DNA from: JAOUEA01 sp963825635
GTDB taxonomy: Bacteria; Actinomycetota; UBA4738; HRBIN12
Length of the DNA stretch: 64,000 bases
NCBI GenBank assembly: GCA_963825635.1
Contig: CAWGTU010000004.1
Coordinates: 1 to 64,000, forward strand
Direction of reading: 5' to 3'
Shown here: positions 50,389 through 59,159 of the stretch, piece after piece
How the letters are laid out: each line of letters opens with the position of its first letter
How positions within the stretch are numbered: the stretch's first letter is position 1
The notes under the pieces: model-generated
What the model was told of the DNA's origin: nothing
The model's input: only the letters and a program-made list of their open reading frames with translations
Database searches by the model: none
Translations under genes and position numbers: made by a program

Positions 50389-51039
50389 GTGGACGCCACC
50401 GTCACCGCGTCCGGCGACGACGTCGAGCTGATCTGGCTCCTCCGCCAGGGCGACGAGGCCACTTTCATGTCGCTCGTCGAGCGGCTGCAGCCGATGATGC
50501 TCCGCGTGGCCCGCATGTACGTCTCGTCGCAGGCCGTCGCCGAGGAGGTCGTGCAGGAGGCGTGGCTCGGCGTGCTCCAAGGCATCGACCGGTTCGAGGG
50601 TCGGTCGTCGCTGCGCACGTGGATCCTGCGCATCGTGACGAACATCGCCAAGACGCGCGGGCAACGGGAAGGCAGAAGCGCCCCCTTCGCTTCACTGGCG
50701 GGCGACGACCTCGACGCTCCGTCGTTCGATCCCGATCGCTTCGTGGGATCCGGTGCGTGGGCCGGTCACTGGTCGACGCTGCCGGCGGACTGGGCTGGTG
50801 CCCCGGAGGCACGACTGACGACGTCTGAGACCCTCGACGCCCTGCGTCGGGCGATCGACGCGCTGCCGCCCATGCAGGCCCAGGTGATCCGTCTGCGAGA
50901 CGTCCTGGGATGGACCTCGGACGAGGTCCGTAACGCCCTGGACCTGACCGAGACCAACCAGCGGGTGCTGCTGCACCGGGCTCGCGCCAAGGTGCGCGCG
51001 GTGTTGGAACGTGAGATGGAGATCGAGGCTTCGTCATGA
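50389..51039 (+). CDS. ECF-type RNA polymerase sigma factor
   Basis: A 216-residue sigma factor with region 2 (ATFMSLVERLQPMMLRVARMYV, AEEVVQEAWLGVLQGIDRFEGRSSLRTWILRIVTN) and region 4 (AIDALPPMQAQVIRLRDVLGWTSDEVRNALDLTETNQRVLLHRARAKVR). The linker is longer than usual at about 50 residues. Its stop overlaps the start of a zinc-binding anti-sigma gene, forming a standard regulatory pair. Confidence 0.94.
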   Translation: MDATVTASGDDVELIWLLRQGDEATFMSLVERLQPMMLRVARMYVSSQAVAEEVVQEAWLGVLQGIDRFEGRSSLRTWILRIVTNIAKTRGQREGRSAPFASLAGDDLDAPSFDPDRFVGSGAWAGHWSTLPADWAGAPEARLTTSETLDALRRAIDALPPMQAQVIRLRDVLGWTSDEVRNALDLTETNQRVLLHRARAKVRAVLEREMEIEASS

Positions 51040-51311
51040 CCCGAACGAGCGGTGACGACCTGACGTGCCGGGAGCTGGTCGAGGTCGTCACCGACTACGT
51101 CGAGGGCGCGATGAGCGACGCCGACCGGGCTGGGTTCGAACGCCATCTCGGTGAGTGCGCGGGGTGCACGGCCGTGATGTCACAGTTCCGCGCCACGATG
51201 GAGGCCACCGGGCGCCTCACCGAAGACCAGGTCTCCGAGGCCCAGCGCGATGCGATGCGCGAGGTCTTCCGTGGCTGGCGTGCCGATGTCGCGGCTGGTG
51301 ATCCCGAGTAG
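51036..51311 (+). CDS. Zinc-binding (ZAS) anti-sigma factor
   Basis: A 91-residue protein with the zf-HC2 signature: CRELVEVVTDYVEGAMS and FERHLGECAGCTAVMSQFR (HxxxCxxC). It has no membrane span, so it is a soluble anti-sigma factor, as in redox-responsive RsrA-like systems. ATG 51036 overlaps the sigma stop by ATGA. Confidence 0.92.
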   Translation: MTRTSGDDLTCRELVEVVTDYVEGAMSDADRAGFERHLGECAGCTAVMSQFRATMEATGRLTEDQVSEAQRDAMREVFRGWRADVAAGDPE

Positions 51312-51415
51312 CGCGGACGATCCGCTGGCTGGATGAGGCGTGTCACGCGCGGACCTCGCCTTCAACGTGACGCGCGTCACGGAAGTGTGGGCCGAACCAC
51401 GTCAAGCTCGGACAC

Positions 51416-52597
51416 ATGTTCGAGTCGGATCGGATCCAGGGAACGGCGATCGCTGCGACCCCGGCGGTGCTCTCCGACGAGGAACTCGTCGGACGGGCCG
51501 ACGAGGCGTGGCACTCGATCGGACGCGCCCACCGTGACCTGCTGGACCTGTTGCGAGAGGTGGCCCGCCGAGAGACGTGGCGAGACGACGGCGCACAGGA
51601 TCTGACCCACTGGGTATCGATGCGCTACGGCCTCAGTGCATGGAAGGCCCAGCGCTGGGTCGCCGCGGCCGACGCCCTGGCCTCGCTGCCCCTGGTGGCT
51701 CACGCCCTCGAAGCCGGGGTGTTGGGCGTCGATCGAGCCGTCGAGCTGACACGGTTCGCCACCCTTGAGACCGAGCGAGACCTGATCCTCTGGGCCGCAC
51801 GTCGTTCCTCGGGCGCGATCAGGCATCGAGGCGACCTCGAACGTCGCCGAGAGCGACACGAGACGCGAGCGGCCGAGACCGAGCGGTTCCTGCGCATGGG
51901 CTACTCGGACGACGGCATGCGCTTCGAGCTCGATGCAGAGCTGCCGGCCGACCAAGGCGCCGTCGTCGAGCGCGCGCTCTCGCGCGTGGCGGAGCAGGTC
52001 CCCGACCTCCCCGACGACCTCGATGAAGGATCCCGGCGTGCCCCACTGGAGGTCCGCCGAGCCGACGCGCTGGTCCAGCTGTGCTCCGGGCGCATCGCCG
52101 CAGACCCTGACCACGATCGGGCCACGGTGGTGGTGCACGCATCGGTGGAGACCCTGCTCGGAAGCGCCGACGCCACCAACGCCGAGGTCGAGGACGGCCC
52201 GGTCCTCGCCCCGGTCACCGCCCAGCGACTGGCGTGCGACGCTCGCCTGCAGATCTCGCTCGACGACGTCTCGGGTACCCCGTTGAAGCTCGGGCGGCTC
52301 AGCCGGACGCCGTCGCCCGCCATGGTGCGCGCGCTCCGCCGGCGCGACCGCGCGTGCCGGTTCCCCGGGTGCGAACGTCGGCGATATACCGACGCGCACC
52401 ACGTGCGTTGGTGGTCACGAGGCGGCCGGACCGATCTCCACAACCTCGTGCTGCTGTGCGGGTTCCATCACCGGCTCGTTCACGAGGCAGGCTGGAGCCT
52501 GCACATGCGCTCCGGCGGCCGGGTCGAATGGTTCCGGCCCGACGGCCGGCGCTACCGAGCCGGACCCTCGCCCCCCGGGTCGGTTCCGCTCGACTGA
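51416..52597 (+). CDS. DUF222/HNH endonuclease-domain protein (13E12-repeat type)
   Basis: A 393-residue protein with an N-terminal DUF222 region (about 20-310) and a C-terminal HNH nuclease: RACRFPGCERRRYTDAHHVRWWSRGG, TDLHNLVLLCGFHHRLVHE. Such genes are multi-copy in many Actinomycetota; their role is not established. Composition matches its surroundings. Its 3' end overlaps the small minus-strand gene at 52552 by 46 bases. Confidence 0.9.
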   Translation: MFESDRIQGTAIAATPAVLSDEELVGRADEAWHSIGRAHRDLLDLLREVARRETWRDDGAQDLTHWVSMRYGLSAWKAQRWVAAADALASLPLVAHALEAGVLGVDRAVELTRFATLETERDLILWAARRSSGAIRHRGDLERRRERHETRAAETERFLRMGYSDDGMRFELDAELPADQGAVVERALSRVAEQVPDLPDDLDEGSRRAPLEVRRADALVQLCSGRIAADPDHDRATVVVHASVETLLGSADATNAEVEDGPVLAPVTAQRLACDARLQISLDDVSGTPLKLGRLSRTPSPAMVRALRRRDRACRFPGCERRRYTDAHHVRWWSRGGRTDLHNLVLLCGFHHRLVHEAGWSLHMRSGGRVEWFRPDGRRYRAGPSPPGSVPLD

Positions 52598-52803
52598 CCG
52601 CCACCGACGATCGCGTCGAGATCGGCGAGACGCACCTTCGCCTGTCGCACCAAGGCGTCGTTCCCGATCGCCTCCGCCTCGCGCAAGGCCTCCGCCAGCA
52701 ACTCGCCGGCTTGCTTCGCGCGCACGTCGCCCTTGCCGGCCGTGGCATACTTCAGCTTCTCGTCGGCCTTCACGATCAGGTCGAAGATCTCGCTCGGCTC
52801 CAT
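52552..52803 (-). CDS. Small helical hypothetical protein, 83 residues
   Basis: MEPSEIFDLIVKADEKLKYA followed by GDVRAKQAGELLAEALREAEAIGNDALVRQAKVRLADLD, all helical and TPR-like in spacing, with a Gly/Ser-rich tail. AGAGGAG lies 7 nt before ATG 52803. The tail overlaps the DUF222/HNH gene. No family is recognised, but the clean start and strong helical periodicity support a real gene. Confidence 0.7.
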   Translation of the reverse strand: MEPSEIFDLIVKADEKLKYATAGKGDVRAKQAGELLAEALREAEAIGNDALVRQAKVRLADLDAIVGGGQSSGTDPGGEGPAR

Positions 52804-52829
52804 CGTGTCGCTCCTCTGCCGCTTCCGTC

Positions 52830-52937
52830 GGGAACGTCCAGCACCGTATCCGAAGTCCGTTCCTCGGGCATGTCACACCAGCGGGTCGCCGCGGCATGGA
52901 GCGGTGAACGTCCGACGAACGGTGCGGGAACGTTCCC
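52830..52937. promoter_or_regulatory. GAACGT-containing operator-like repeats with a 12-bp palindrome
   Basis: GGGAACGTCC (52830-52839), GTGAACGTCC (52905-52914) and the perfect palindrome GGGAACGTTCCC (52926-52937) lie in the 221-bp spacer between the divergent small helical gene and the small winged-helix gene. They could be operators for that winged-helix protein (inference). Confidence 0.45.
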
Positions 52938-53024
52938 CACGGGTCGTTCCCCTCGCGCACGCCGTCGTCGCACACTGACATGACGCCGACGGACCGACCC
53001 ACGCGTGCACGGAGGTGACGACCG

Positions 53025-53264
53025 ATGGAGACGGAACTCGAGCGTCGGCACGACGAGGAGGAAGCCGACGCTCGTCGCGCGATCGTCCGCGCACTGAACC
53101 GCGATCCGTTCGGCGTCTGGACGAGGGACGGCCTCGCGCGCTCCCTCGGCGTGTCGGCGAGTCTCGCCGAGCGGGTGCTGTCGCAACTGACGAGCTCCGG
53201 CATGGTGCGCCGGTCCGAGGAGAGCGGCGAGGTCGAGTACACGGTCGGAGGCGAGGCCTACTAG
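53025..53264 (+). CDS. Small winged-helix DNA-binding protein
   Basis: A 79-residue protein: an acidic/basic helix METELERRHDEEEADARRAI, then VWTRDGLARSLGVSASLAERVLSQLTSSGMVRRSEESGEVEYTVGG, a winged helix-turn-helix with wing. GGAGGTGA precedes ATG 53025. It shares the bases CTAG with the convergent glycohydrolase: the two stop codons overlap by two bases. It probably regulates a nearby promoter. Confidence 0.75.
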   Translation: METELERRHDEEEADARRAIVRALNRDPFGVWTRDGLARSLGVSASLAERVLSQLTSSGMVRRSEESGEVEYTVGGEAY

Positions 53265-54199
53265 TCTGGATCAGACGAGTGAGGGGCTGCGAGACCGGCC
53301 AGGGCACGTGCCTCGTGCTCGATCGCCGAACGGTCCTGCAGGCGCGCGAGCCAGGCGATCGGGAGCGACGCGGCGCCGTGCATCGCCCCGAGCAGCGCGC
53401 CGGCGACCGCGGCGTTCGTGTCGGTGTCGCCACCGAGGGCCACGACGTCGAGCAGACCCCGCTCGAACGGCATGCCCTCGCCGACCACCCTCAACGCGAC
53501 CCCCGCGGTGAAGAGCACGAACCCCTGATCGGGCCCGTCGATAGGACGTTCTGTTCCGGCGGCGCCCACCAGGTACTCGAGCTCCTCGGCCCCCTCGCGA
53601 CCGTCGATCGCAGCCAGCGACTCCAGCACGGCACGGTCGGCGGGATCGCCCCTCACGAGTGCCGCGGCGACCAGCGTCACCGCCAGACACGCCGTGCGGC
53701 ATCGTTCGTCGGCATGGGTCAGCGCGCTCAACGCCGGGGCGGCATCGAGCAGATCCACGGAACGGAACGCGTAGGCAAGGCCGAGGGGCGCGCAGTACAT
53801 CACGCTCCCGTTCCCGGCGCTCACCTCCGGGCCTCTCCTGGCCACGTAACCGCGCGCCGGGTCCGGCTCCCCGTCGCGCCACCCGCTCAGCACCCGGCGC
53901 GTCAGGTTCCCCACGTCGGGAGGGGCCGTCGCAAGCCACGCGAGGTGCCGCCGCAGCACGTCGCCGGTGTCGAGCTCACCGCCGGTCGCGACCAGGCTCA
54001 TCCAGAGGTTGCGCGCCATCGCCGTGTCGTCGGTCGTGGATCCGGGCGGCAGCCCCATCCACGGGAGCTCGAACGCCGGCACCGGATCGGGCACATCGTC
54101 CGCCCGCCGGAACTCGAACGGCGCACCGAGTGCGTCGCCGAGTGCGAGACCCAAGATGCTCCCGACGACACGATCCTGCGCGGCGTCCACGCGGGGCAT
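53261..54199 (-). CDS. ADP-ribosylglycohydrolase family protein
   Basis: A 312-residue protein of the DraG/ARH family: VGSILGLALGDALGAPFEF, GSTTDDTAMARNLW (first metal motif) and VALGGDTDTNAAVAGALLGAMHGA (second metal motif). It would remove ADP-ribose from proteins or other targets. No ADP-ribosyltransferase is nearby. ATG 54199 is the first start compatible with the family; longer in-frame extension lies antisense to rpsD and is rejected. Confidence 0.92.
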   Translation of the reverse strand: MPRVDAAQDRVVGSILGLALGDALGAPFEFRRADDVPDPVPAFELPWMGLPPGSTTDDTAMARNLWMSLVATGGELDTGDVLRRHLAWLATAPPDVGNLTRRVLSGWRDGEPDPARGYVARRGPEVSAGNGSVMYCAPLGLAYAFRSVDLLDAAPALSALTHADERCRTACLAVTLVAAALVRGDPADRAVLESLAAIDGREGAEELEYLVGAAGTERPIDGPDQGFVLFTAGVALRVVGEGMPFERGLLDVVALGGDTDTNAAVAGALLGAMHGAASLPIAWLARLQDRSAIEHEARALAGLAAPHSSDPD

Positions 54200-54216
54200 C
54201 TTCGCAGGTCGGCTGG

Positions 54217-54358
54217 TATCGTCGGTGCACACCGGAAGGGCACGAGTTCTCGCAGCGCGCCTGTCGCTCTCGGCGACGTCTCCACGGTCAGGGGCAGCCC
54301 AGCCCACGCGCCCTGGCCAGCGGGAACACCCAACAGGCTGGAGGATCACGGGAGACCC
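54217..54358 (+). promoter_or_regulatory. rpsD promoter candidate and long 5' leader
   Basis: TATCGT (54217-54222) is a -10 candidate; transcription from about 54229 would give a leader of about 130 nt before rpsD, much longer than others here. Ribosomal protein S4 regulates its own mRNA in several bacteria, so a structured leader is plausible, but I do not recognise a known S4-leader fold. Confidence 0.4.
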
Positions 54359-54961
54359 ATGGACAAGATCGGACCCAAACACCGCACCTGTCGCCGCGTG
54401 GGCGAGCCGCTCTGCGGGCGACCCAACTGCCCGTCGAACAAGCGCCCGTACCCACCCGGCCAGCACGGTCGCGGCCGCAAGCGCATCTCCGAGTACCAGA
54501 CGCGGCTCGTCGAGAAGCAGAAGCTCCGCGCGATCTACGGGGTGAGCGAAAGCCAGATGCGCCGCTACTACGACGAGGCGACGGCGAGCAAGGGCGTGAC
54601 GGGCGAGGAACTGATCCGCCGCCTCGAGACTCGCCTCGACACGGTGGTGCTCCGCCTGGGCTTCGCGCTCACGTCGCGGCAGGCTCGTCAGCTGGTCTCG
54701 CACGGCCACGTGCTGCTCGACGGCAAGCGCGTGAACGTGCCGAGCGCCCGCGTGAAGCCCGAGCAGACGATCGAGATCTCGGGCAAGGCAAAGAACTTCG
54801 TCGCGGTCCGTGAGGCCGCGGAGATCACGCCCGATCCCCCGCCGTACCTCTACCGCAACAAGGAGCAGCTGCAGGGGACCCTCTCGCGGCAGCCCGAGCG
54901 CGACGAGGTGCCGCTGCCGGTCGCGGTCGAAGAGCGCCTCATCGTCGAGTACTACTCCTAA
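54359..54961 (+). CDS. rpsD: 30S ribosomal protein S4
   Basis: A 200-residue S4 with the zinc-type N-terminus (CRRVGEPLCGRPNCP), KRPYPPGQHG, and the S4 RNA-binding domain with LRLGFALTSRQARQLVSHGHVLLDGKRVNVPS. ATG 54359 follows GGAG (54351-54354). The gene stands alone rather than in the alpha operon with rpsM/rpsK/rpoA. It initiates 30S assembly by binding 16S rRNA. Confidence 0.97.
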   Translation: MDKIGPKHRTCRRVGEPLCGRPNCPSNKRPYPPGQHGRGRKRISEYQTRLVEKQKLRAIYGVSESQMRRYYDEATASKGVTGEELIRRLETRLDTVVLRLGFALTSRQARQLVSHGHVLLDGKRVNVPSARVKPEQTIEISGKAKNFVAVREAAEITPDPPPYLYRNKEQLQGTLSRQPERDEVPLPVAVEERLIVEYYS

Positions 54962-55053
54962 CCGTCACGCGCCACCCCGCTGCGCCACCCCGCCTCGGTC
55001 TGCGAGGATGACCGGGCGGGTGCCAGCCCGCGACGAGCGAAGGGGTGCAACCG

Positions 55054-56076
55054 ATGCAGCTTGGCATGGTGGGACTCGGTCGTATGGGCGCCAACCTGTC
55101 GCGGCGCCTGATGCGAGCCGGCCACGAGGTCGTCGTCTACGACGTGACCCCCGACGCGATCGCGCAGCTCGAGGGCGAGGGGGCGACCGGCTCCGTATCG
55201 CTCGAGGACCTCGTCGCGAAGCTCACGCCGCCACGAGCGGCCTGGATCATGGTGCCGGCCGCGTTCGCGGGCTCGACCGTTTCGCAGCTCGCCGACCTGA
55301 TGGACGCCGGCGACATCGTGATCGACGGTGGGAACACCTACTACCGCGACGACATCGAGCGGGCGAAGGCGTTCGAGCCGCGGGGCGTGCACTACGTCGA
55401 CGTCGGCACGAGCGGCGGGGTCTTCGGCCTCGATCGCGGGTTCTGCATGATGATCGGCGGCGAGGCCGACATCGTGGCGCACCTCGACCCGGTCTTCGCG
55501 GCACTCGCCCCCGGGGTGGATGCGGCGCCGCGCACGCCGGGTCGCGACGCGTCGGCTCGATCCAGCACAGCCGAGTCCGGGTACCTGCATTGCGGCCCGG
55601 CAGGGGCCGGCCACTTCGTGAAGATGGTGCACAACGGCATCGAGTACGGCCTCATGGCCGCCTATGCCGAGGGGCTGAACGTCCTGCGACACGCGAACGT
55701 GGGGAACGAGAAGCGTGACGCCGATGCCGAGACCACCCCGCTGCGCGAACCCGAGTTCTATCGGTTCGACATCGACACGACCGAGGTCGCCGAGGTGTGG
55801 CGCCGGGGAAGCGTGATCGGATCGTGGCTGCTGGACCTGACGGCCGCCGCCCTGCTCGCCGATCCCGAGCTCGACGGCTTCCAGGGGCGCGTCAGCGACT
55901 CGGGCGAAGGCCGGTGGACCCTGCTGGCCGCCGTCGACGAAGGCGTGCCGGCGCACGTGCTCTCGGCAGCCCTCTTCGACCGGTTCGAGTCCAGGGGCGA
56001 GGCGGAGTTCGCGAACCGCGTGCTCTCGGCGATGCGCAAGGAGTTCGGCGGGCACGACGAGAAGGCGTCGGGGTGA
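55054..56076 (+). CDS. gnd: 6-phosphogluconate dehydrogenase, decarboxylating (short form)
   Basis: A 340-residue enzyme with NAD(P)-binding GMVGLGRMGANLSRRL, IDGGNTYYRDD, VGTSGGVFGLDRG, and the catalytic FVKMVHNGIEYG. It makes ribulose 5-phosphate, CO2 and NAD(P)H. The length matches the short, usually NAD-preferring form. A Pro/Arg/Ser-rich insertion (APRTPGRDASARSS) sits before the catalytic helix. ATG 55054 has AAGGGG 8 nt upstream. Translationally coupled to pgi. Confidence 0.94.
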   Translation: MQLGMVGLGRMGANLSRRLMRAGHEVVVYDVTPDAIAQLEGEGATGSVSLEDLVAKLTPPRAAWIMVPAAFAGSTVSQLADLMDAGDIVIDGGNTYYRDDIERAKAFEPRGVHYVDVGTSGGVFGLDRGFCMMIGGEADIVAHLDPVFAALAPGVDAAPRTPGRDASARSSTAESGYLHCGPAGAGHFVKMVHNGIEYGLMAAYAEGLNVLRHANVGNEKRDADAETTPLREPEFYRFDIDTTEVAEVWRRGSVIGSWLLDLTAAALLADPELDGFQGRVSDSGEGRWTLLAAVDEGVPAHVLSAALFDRFESRGEAEFANRVLSAMRKEFGGHDEKASG

Positions 56077-57707
56077 AGATCGCCGATTCACCCGAGTGGG
56101 CTGCCGTCGCCGCGCACGCCGAGGTGATGCGGTCGGCGCACCTGCGTGGGCTGTTCGCCGACGATCCCCACCGGGCGGAGCGGCTCTCGGCGGAAGCCGG
56201 AGACCTCTTCCTCGACTACTCGAAGCACGTGGTGACCGACGAGACGATCGATCTGCTCCTGGCGCTCGCTCGCCGAGCGGGCCTGCGTGAGCGCATCGAC
56301 GCGATGTTCGCCGGCGAGCGGATCAACGCCACGGAGGATCGCGCCGTGCTTCACGTGGCGTTGCGCGCCCCGCGCGAGACACGCATCGAGGTCGACGGAC
56401 GCGACGTCGTGGCCGAGGTGCACGAGGTCCTCGATCGCATGGGTGCGTTCGCCGAGCGTGTGCGATCGGGTGAGTGGACGGGCCACACGGGCCGGCGGAT
56501 CCGCGCCGTGGTGAACATCGGCATCGGCGGCAGCGACCTCGGGCCGAAGATGGCGGTGGAGGCGTTGCGCGACCACACCGACCGGTCGATGACCTACCGC
56601 TTCGTCTCGAACGTCGACGGCGCCGACATCGCCGAGGCCACGCGCGACCTCGACCCGGCGACGACGCTGTTCATCGTCTCGTCGAAGACGTTCGGCACGA
56701 TCGAGACGCTTACGAACGCGGGGAGCGCGCGGGACTGGTTGGTCGCCGGGCTCGGCGACGATCAGGCGGTCGCGCGCCACTTCGTGGCGGTCTCGACCGC
56801 CGAGGAGAAGGTGGAGGCCTTCGGCATCGACCCATCGAACATGTTCGGGTTCTGGGACTGGGTCGGCGGTCGTTACTCGATGGACTCCGCGATCGGCCTC
56901 TCGCTGATGATCGCGATCGGCCCCGACGCCTTCGGGGCGATGCTCGCCGGGTTCCACGACATCGACGAGCATTTCAGGACCGAGCCTCTCGAGCGGAACG
57001 TTCCGGTGCTGATGGGTCTGCTCGGGGTCTGGTACGCGACGTTCTTGGGAGCGCAGACGAAGGCGATCCTGCCGTACAGCCATCACCTGTCGGCGTTCGC
57101 GGACTACCTGCAGCAGCTCGAGATGGAGTCGAACGGTAAGTCGGTCGACCTCGACGGCGATCCGGTCACCTACGACACCGGCGAGATCGTGTGGGGCACG
57201 CCCGGCACGAACGGCCAGCACGCGTACTACCAGCTGCTGCACCAGGGCACGCGGCTCGTGCCGGCCGACTTCATCGGCTTCGCGCAGCCCACCGATGCCG
57301 TGTCCGGCCACCACGAGCTGTTGATGGCGAACTTCTTCGCGCAGACGGAGGCGCTGGCCTTCGGCAAGTCGCGCGAGCAGGTCGAGGCGGAGGGGGTCCC
57401 CGCGCACCAGGTCGCCGCGCGCACGTTCGCCGGGAACCATCCGACGTCGACGATCATCGCGCGGGCGCTCACGCCGCGAACGCTCGGGCAGTTGATCGCG
57501 GCGTACGAGCACGAGGTGTTCACGAAAGGCACGATCTGGCACATCGACTCGTTCGACCAATGGGGCGTGGAACTCGGGAAGTCGCTCGCGATGAAGGTGC
57601 TCCCCGAGCTGCAGGCCGACGCCGAGCCCGCCGTCGGCTCACACGACCCCTCGACGCTCGGGCTGATCGGCCGCTACCGTCGGCTGCGCGAACCCGAGGA
57701 AGGCTGA
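56073..57707 (+). CDS. pgi: Glucose-6-phosphate isomerase
   Basis: A 544-residue enzyme linking glycolysis with the oxidative pentose phosphate pathway. NIGIGGSDLGPKMAVEAL, IVSSKTFGTIETL, FGFWDWVGGRYSMDSAIGLS and the late GTIWHIDSFDQWGVELGK are PGI signatures. GTG 56073 overlaps the gnd stop by GTGA; zwf follows after 3 bases. Confidence 0.96.
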   Translation: MKIADSPEWAAVAAHAEVMRSAHLRGLFADDPHRAERLSAEAGDLFLDYSKHVVTDETIDLLLALARRAGLRERIDAMFAGERINATEDRAVLHVALRAPRETRIEVDGRDVVAEVHEVLDRMGAFAERVRSGEWTGHTGRRIRAVVNIGIGGSDLGPKMAVEALRDHTDRSMTYRFVSNVDGADIAEATRDLDPATTLFIVSSKTFGTIETLTNAGSARDWLVAGLGDDQAVARHFVAVSTAEEKVEAFGIDPSNMFGFWDWVGGRYSMDSAIGLSLMIAIGPDAFGAMLAGFHDIDEHFRTEPLERNVPVLMGLLGVWYATFLGAQTKAILPYSHHLSAFADYLQQLEMESNGKSVDLDGDPVTYDTGEIVWGTPGTNGQHAYYQLLHQGTRLVPADFIGFAQPTDAVSGHHELLMANFFAQTEALAFGKSREQVEAEGVPAHQVAARTFAGNHPTSTIIARALTPRTLGQLIAAYEHEVFTKGTIWHIDSFDQWGVELGKSLAMKVLPELQADAEPAVGSHDPSTLGLIGRYRRLREPEEG

Positions 57708-57710
57708 CCG

Positions 57711-59159
57711 ATGGCGCTTCGACCACCGGATCCCCAGGCGATCGTCCTCTTCGGCGCGAGCGGCGACCTCGCGAAGAAGAAGGTGATCCCGGCCCTCTAC
57801 AACCTGGCCGTCGCGGGCCTGCTCCCCGAACGGCACTGCGTGATCGGCTTCGCGATGGACGCGTGGGACGACGAGGCGTTCCGCCAGCACGCCAGGGATT
57901 CGGTCCAGACCTACTCGCGCACGCCCCTCGACGAGGATGTCTGGACCCGGTTCGCCGGCTCCCTCTCGTTCATCTCCGGCACGTTCGACGATGAGGCCGC
58001 GATCGGCCGCCTCAAGCTGGCGCTGGAGCATGCCGACCGCGACCTCGGCGCGCAGGACGGCCGCCTGTTCTACCTCGCCGTGCCGCCGTCGACGTTCCCG
58101 ACGATCGTGAAGAGCCTCGCCTCGATCGGAGCGAACACCGCGAACTCGCGCATCGTCGTGGAGAAGCCGTTCGGGCACTCCCTCGACTCGGCCAAGGGGC
58201 TCTCGGCCGAGATCCACACGGCCTTCGACGAGCACCAGCTGTTCCGCATCGATCACTACCTCGGCAAGGAGACGGTGCAGAACCTCGTGGTGTTTCGCTT
58301 CGCGAACTCGATCTGGGAGCGTGTGTGGAACCGCGACGCCGTCGACCACGTGCAGATCACGGTGGCCGAGTCGATCGGCGTCGAGGGGCGAGCCGGCTAC
58401 TACGAGCATGCGGGCGCGATCCGGGACCTGCTGCAGAACCACATGCTGCAGGTGATGGCGTTCCTCGCGATGGAGCCACCGCGCTCGCTCGAAGCCGAGG
58501 CGTTCCGTGACGAGAAGGTGAAGCTGCTGCAGGCGGTGCGTCCGATCGACCCCGCCGACGTCGTGCGCGGGCAGTACGACGGCTACCGCAAGGAGGACGG
58601 CGTCGACCCGAAGAGCCAGACCGAGACGTTCGTCGCGGCCAGGCTCTGGATCGACAACTGGCGCTGGGACGGTGTGCCGTTCTACCTGCGCCACGGCAAG
58701 GAGATGCCGGAGCGGAACACCGAGATCGCCGTCTACTTCCGGCAGGCGCCCGAGGTGTTGTTCCGAGAGCTCGAGATCGACCACATCCCGTCGAACCACC
58801 TCACGATCAGGGTGCAGCCCGACGAGGGCATCTCGCTCGCGTTCCAGGCGAAGATCCCCGGACCGGGGTACGCGCTGCAGACCGTGCGGATGGACTTCGA
58901 CTACGACCGGTCGTTCACGCACGCGCTCGCCGAGGCCTACGAGCGGCTGCTGCACGATGCCATGTCCGGCGACCACACGCTGTTCACCCGCGAGGACGGC
59001 GTCGAGCGGGCCTGGGAGATCGTGACCCCGATCCTCGAGCGGCCCTCGCCGCTCTTCTTCTACAAGCGAGGATCGTGGGGCCCCGCGCAATCCGATGAGC
59101 TGATCAAGCCACACGGCTGGCACCTGCGCACACGGCCGGCGGGGGTGCATCACACGTGA
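57711..59159 (+). CDS. zwf: Glucose-6-phosphate 1-dehydrogenase
   Basis: A 482-residue enzyme: IVLFGASGDLAKKKVIPALY (nucleotide site), VVEKPFG, RIDHYLGKETVQNL (substrate site) and RDLLQNHMLQVMAFLAMEPP. It catalyses the first NADP-reducing step of the pentose phosphate route. It lies between pgi and a cyclase-family gene, whose GTG start overlaps its stop. Confidence 0.96.
   Translation: MALRPPDPQAIVLFGASGDLAKKKVIPALYNLAVAGLLPERHCVIGFAMDAWDDEAFRQHARDSVQTYSRTPLDEDVWTRFAGSLSFISGTFDDEAAIGRLKLALEHADRDLGAQDGRLFYLAVPPSTFPTIVKSLASIGANTANSRIVVEKPFGHSLDSAKGLSAEIHTAFDEHQLFRIDHYLGKETVQNLVVFRFANSIWERVWNRDAVDHVQITVAESIGVEGRAGYYEHAGAIRDLLQNHMLQVMAFLAMEPPRSLEAEAFRDEKVKLLQAVRPIDPADVVRGQYDGYRKEDGVDPKSQTETFVAARLWIDNWRWDGVPFYLRHGKEMPERNTEIAVYFRQAPEVLFRELEIDHIPSNHLTIRVQPDEGISLAFQAKIPGPGYALQTVRMDFDYDRSFTHALAEAYERLLHDAMSGDHTLFTREDGVERAWEIVTPILERPSPLFFYKRGSWGPAQSDELIKPHGWHLRTRPAGVHHT

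Noticed and set aside
54200..54709. N-terminal extension of the ADP-ribosylglycohydrolase
   Set aside because: It is antisense to rpsD and shows no family similarity; the domain starts at ATG 54199.
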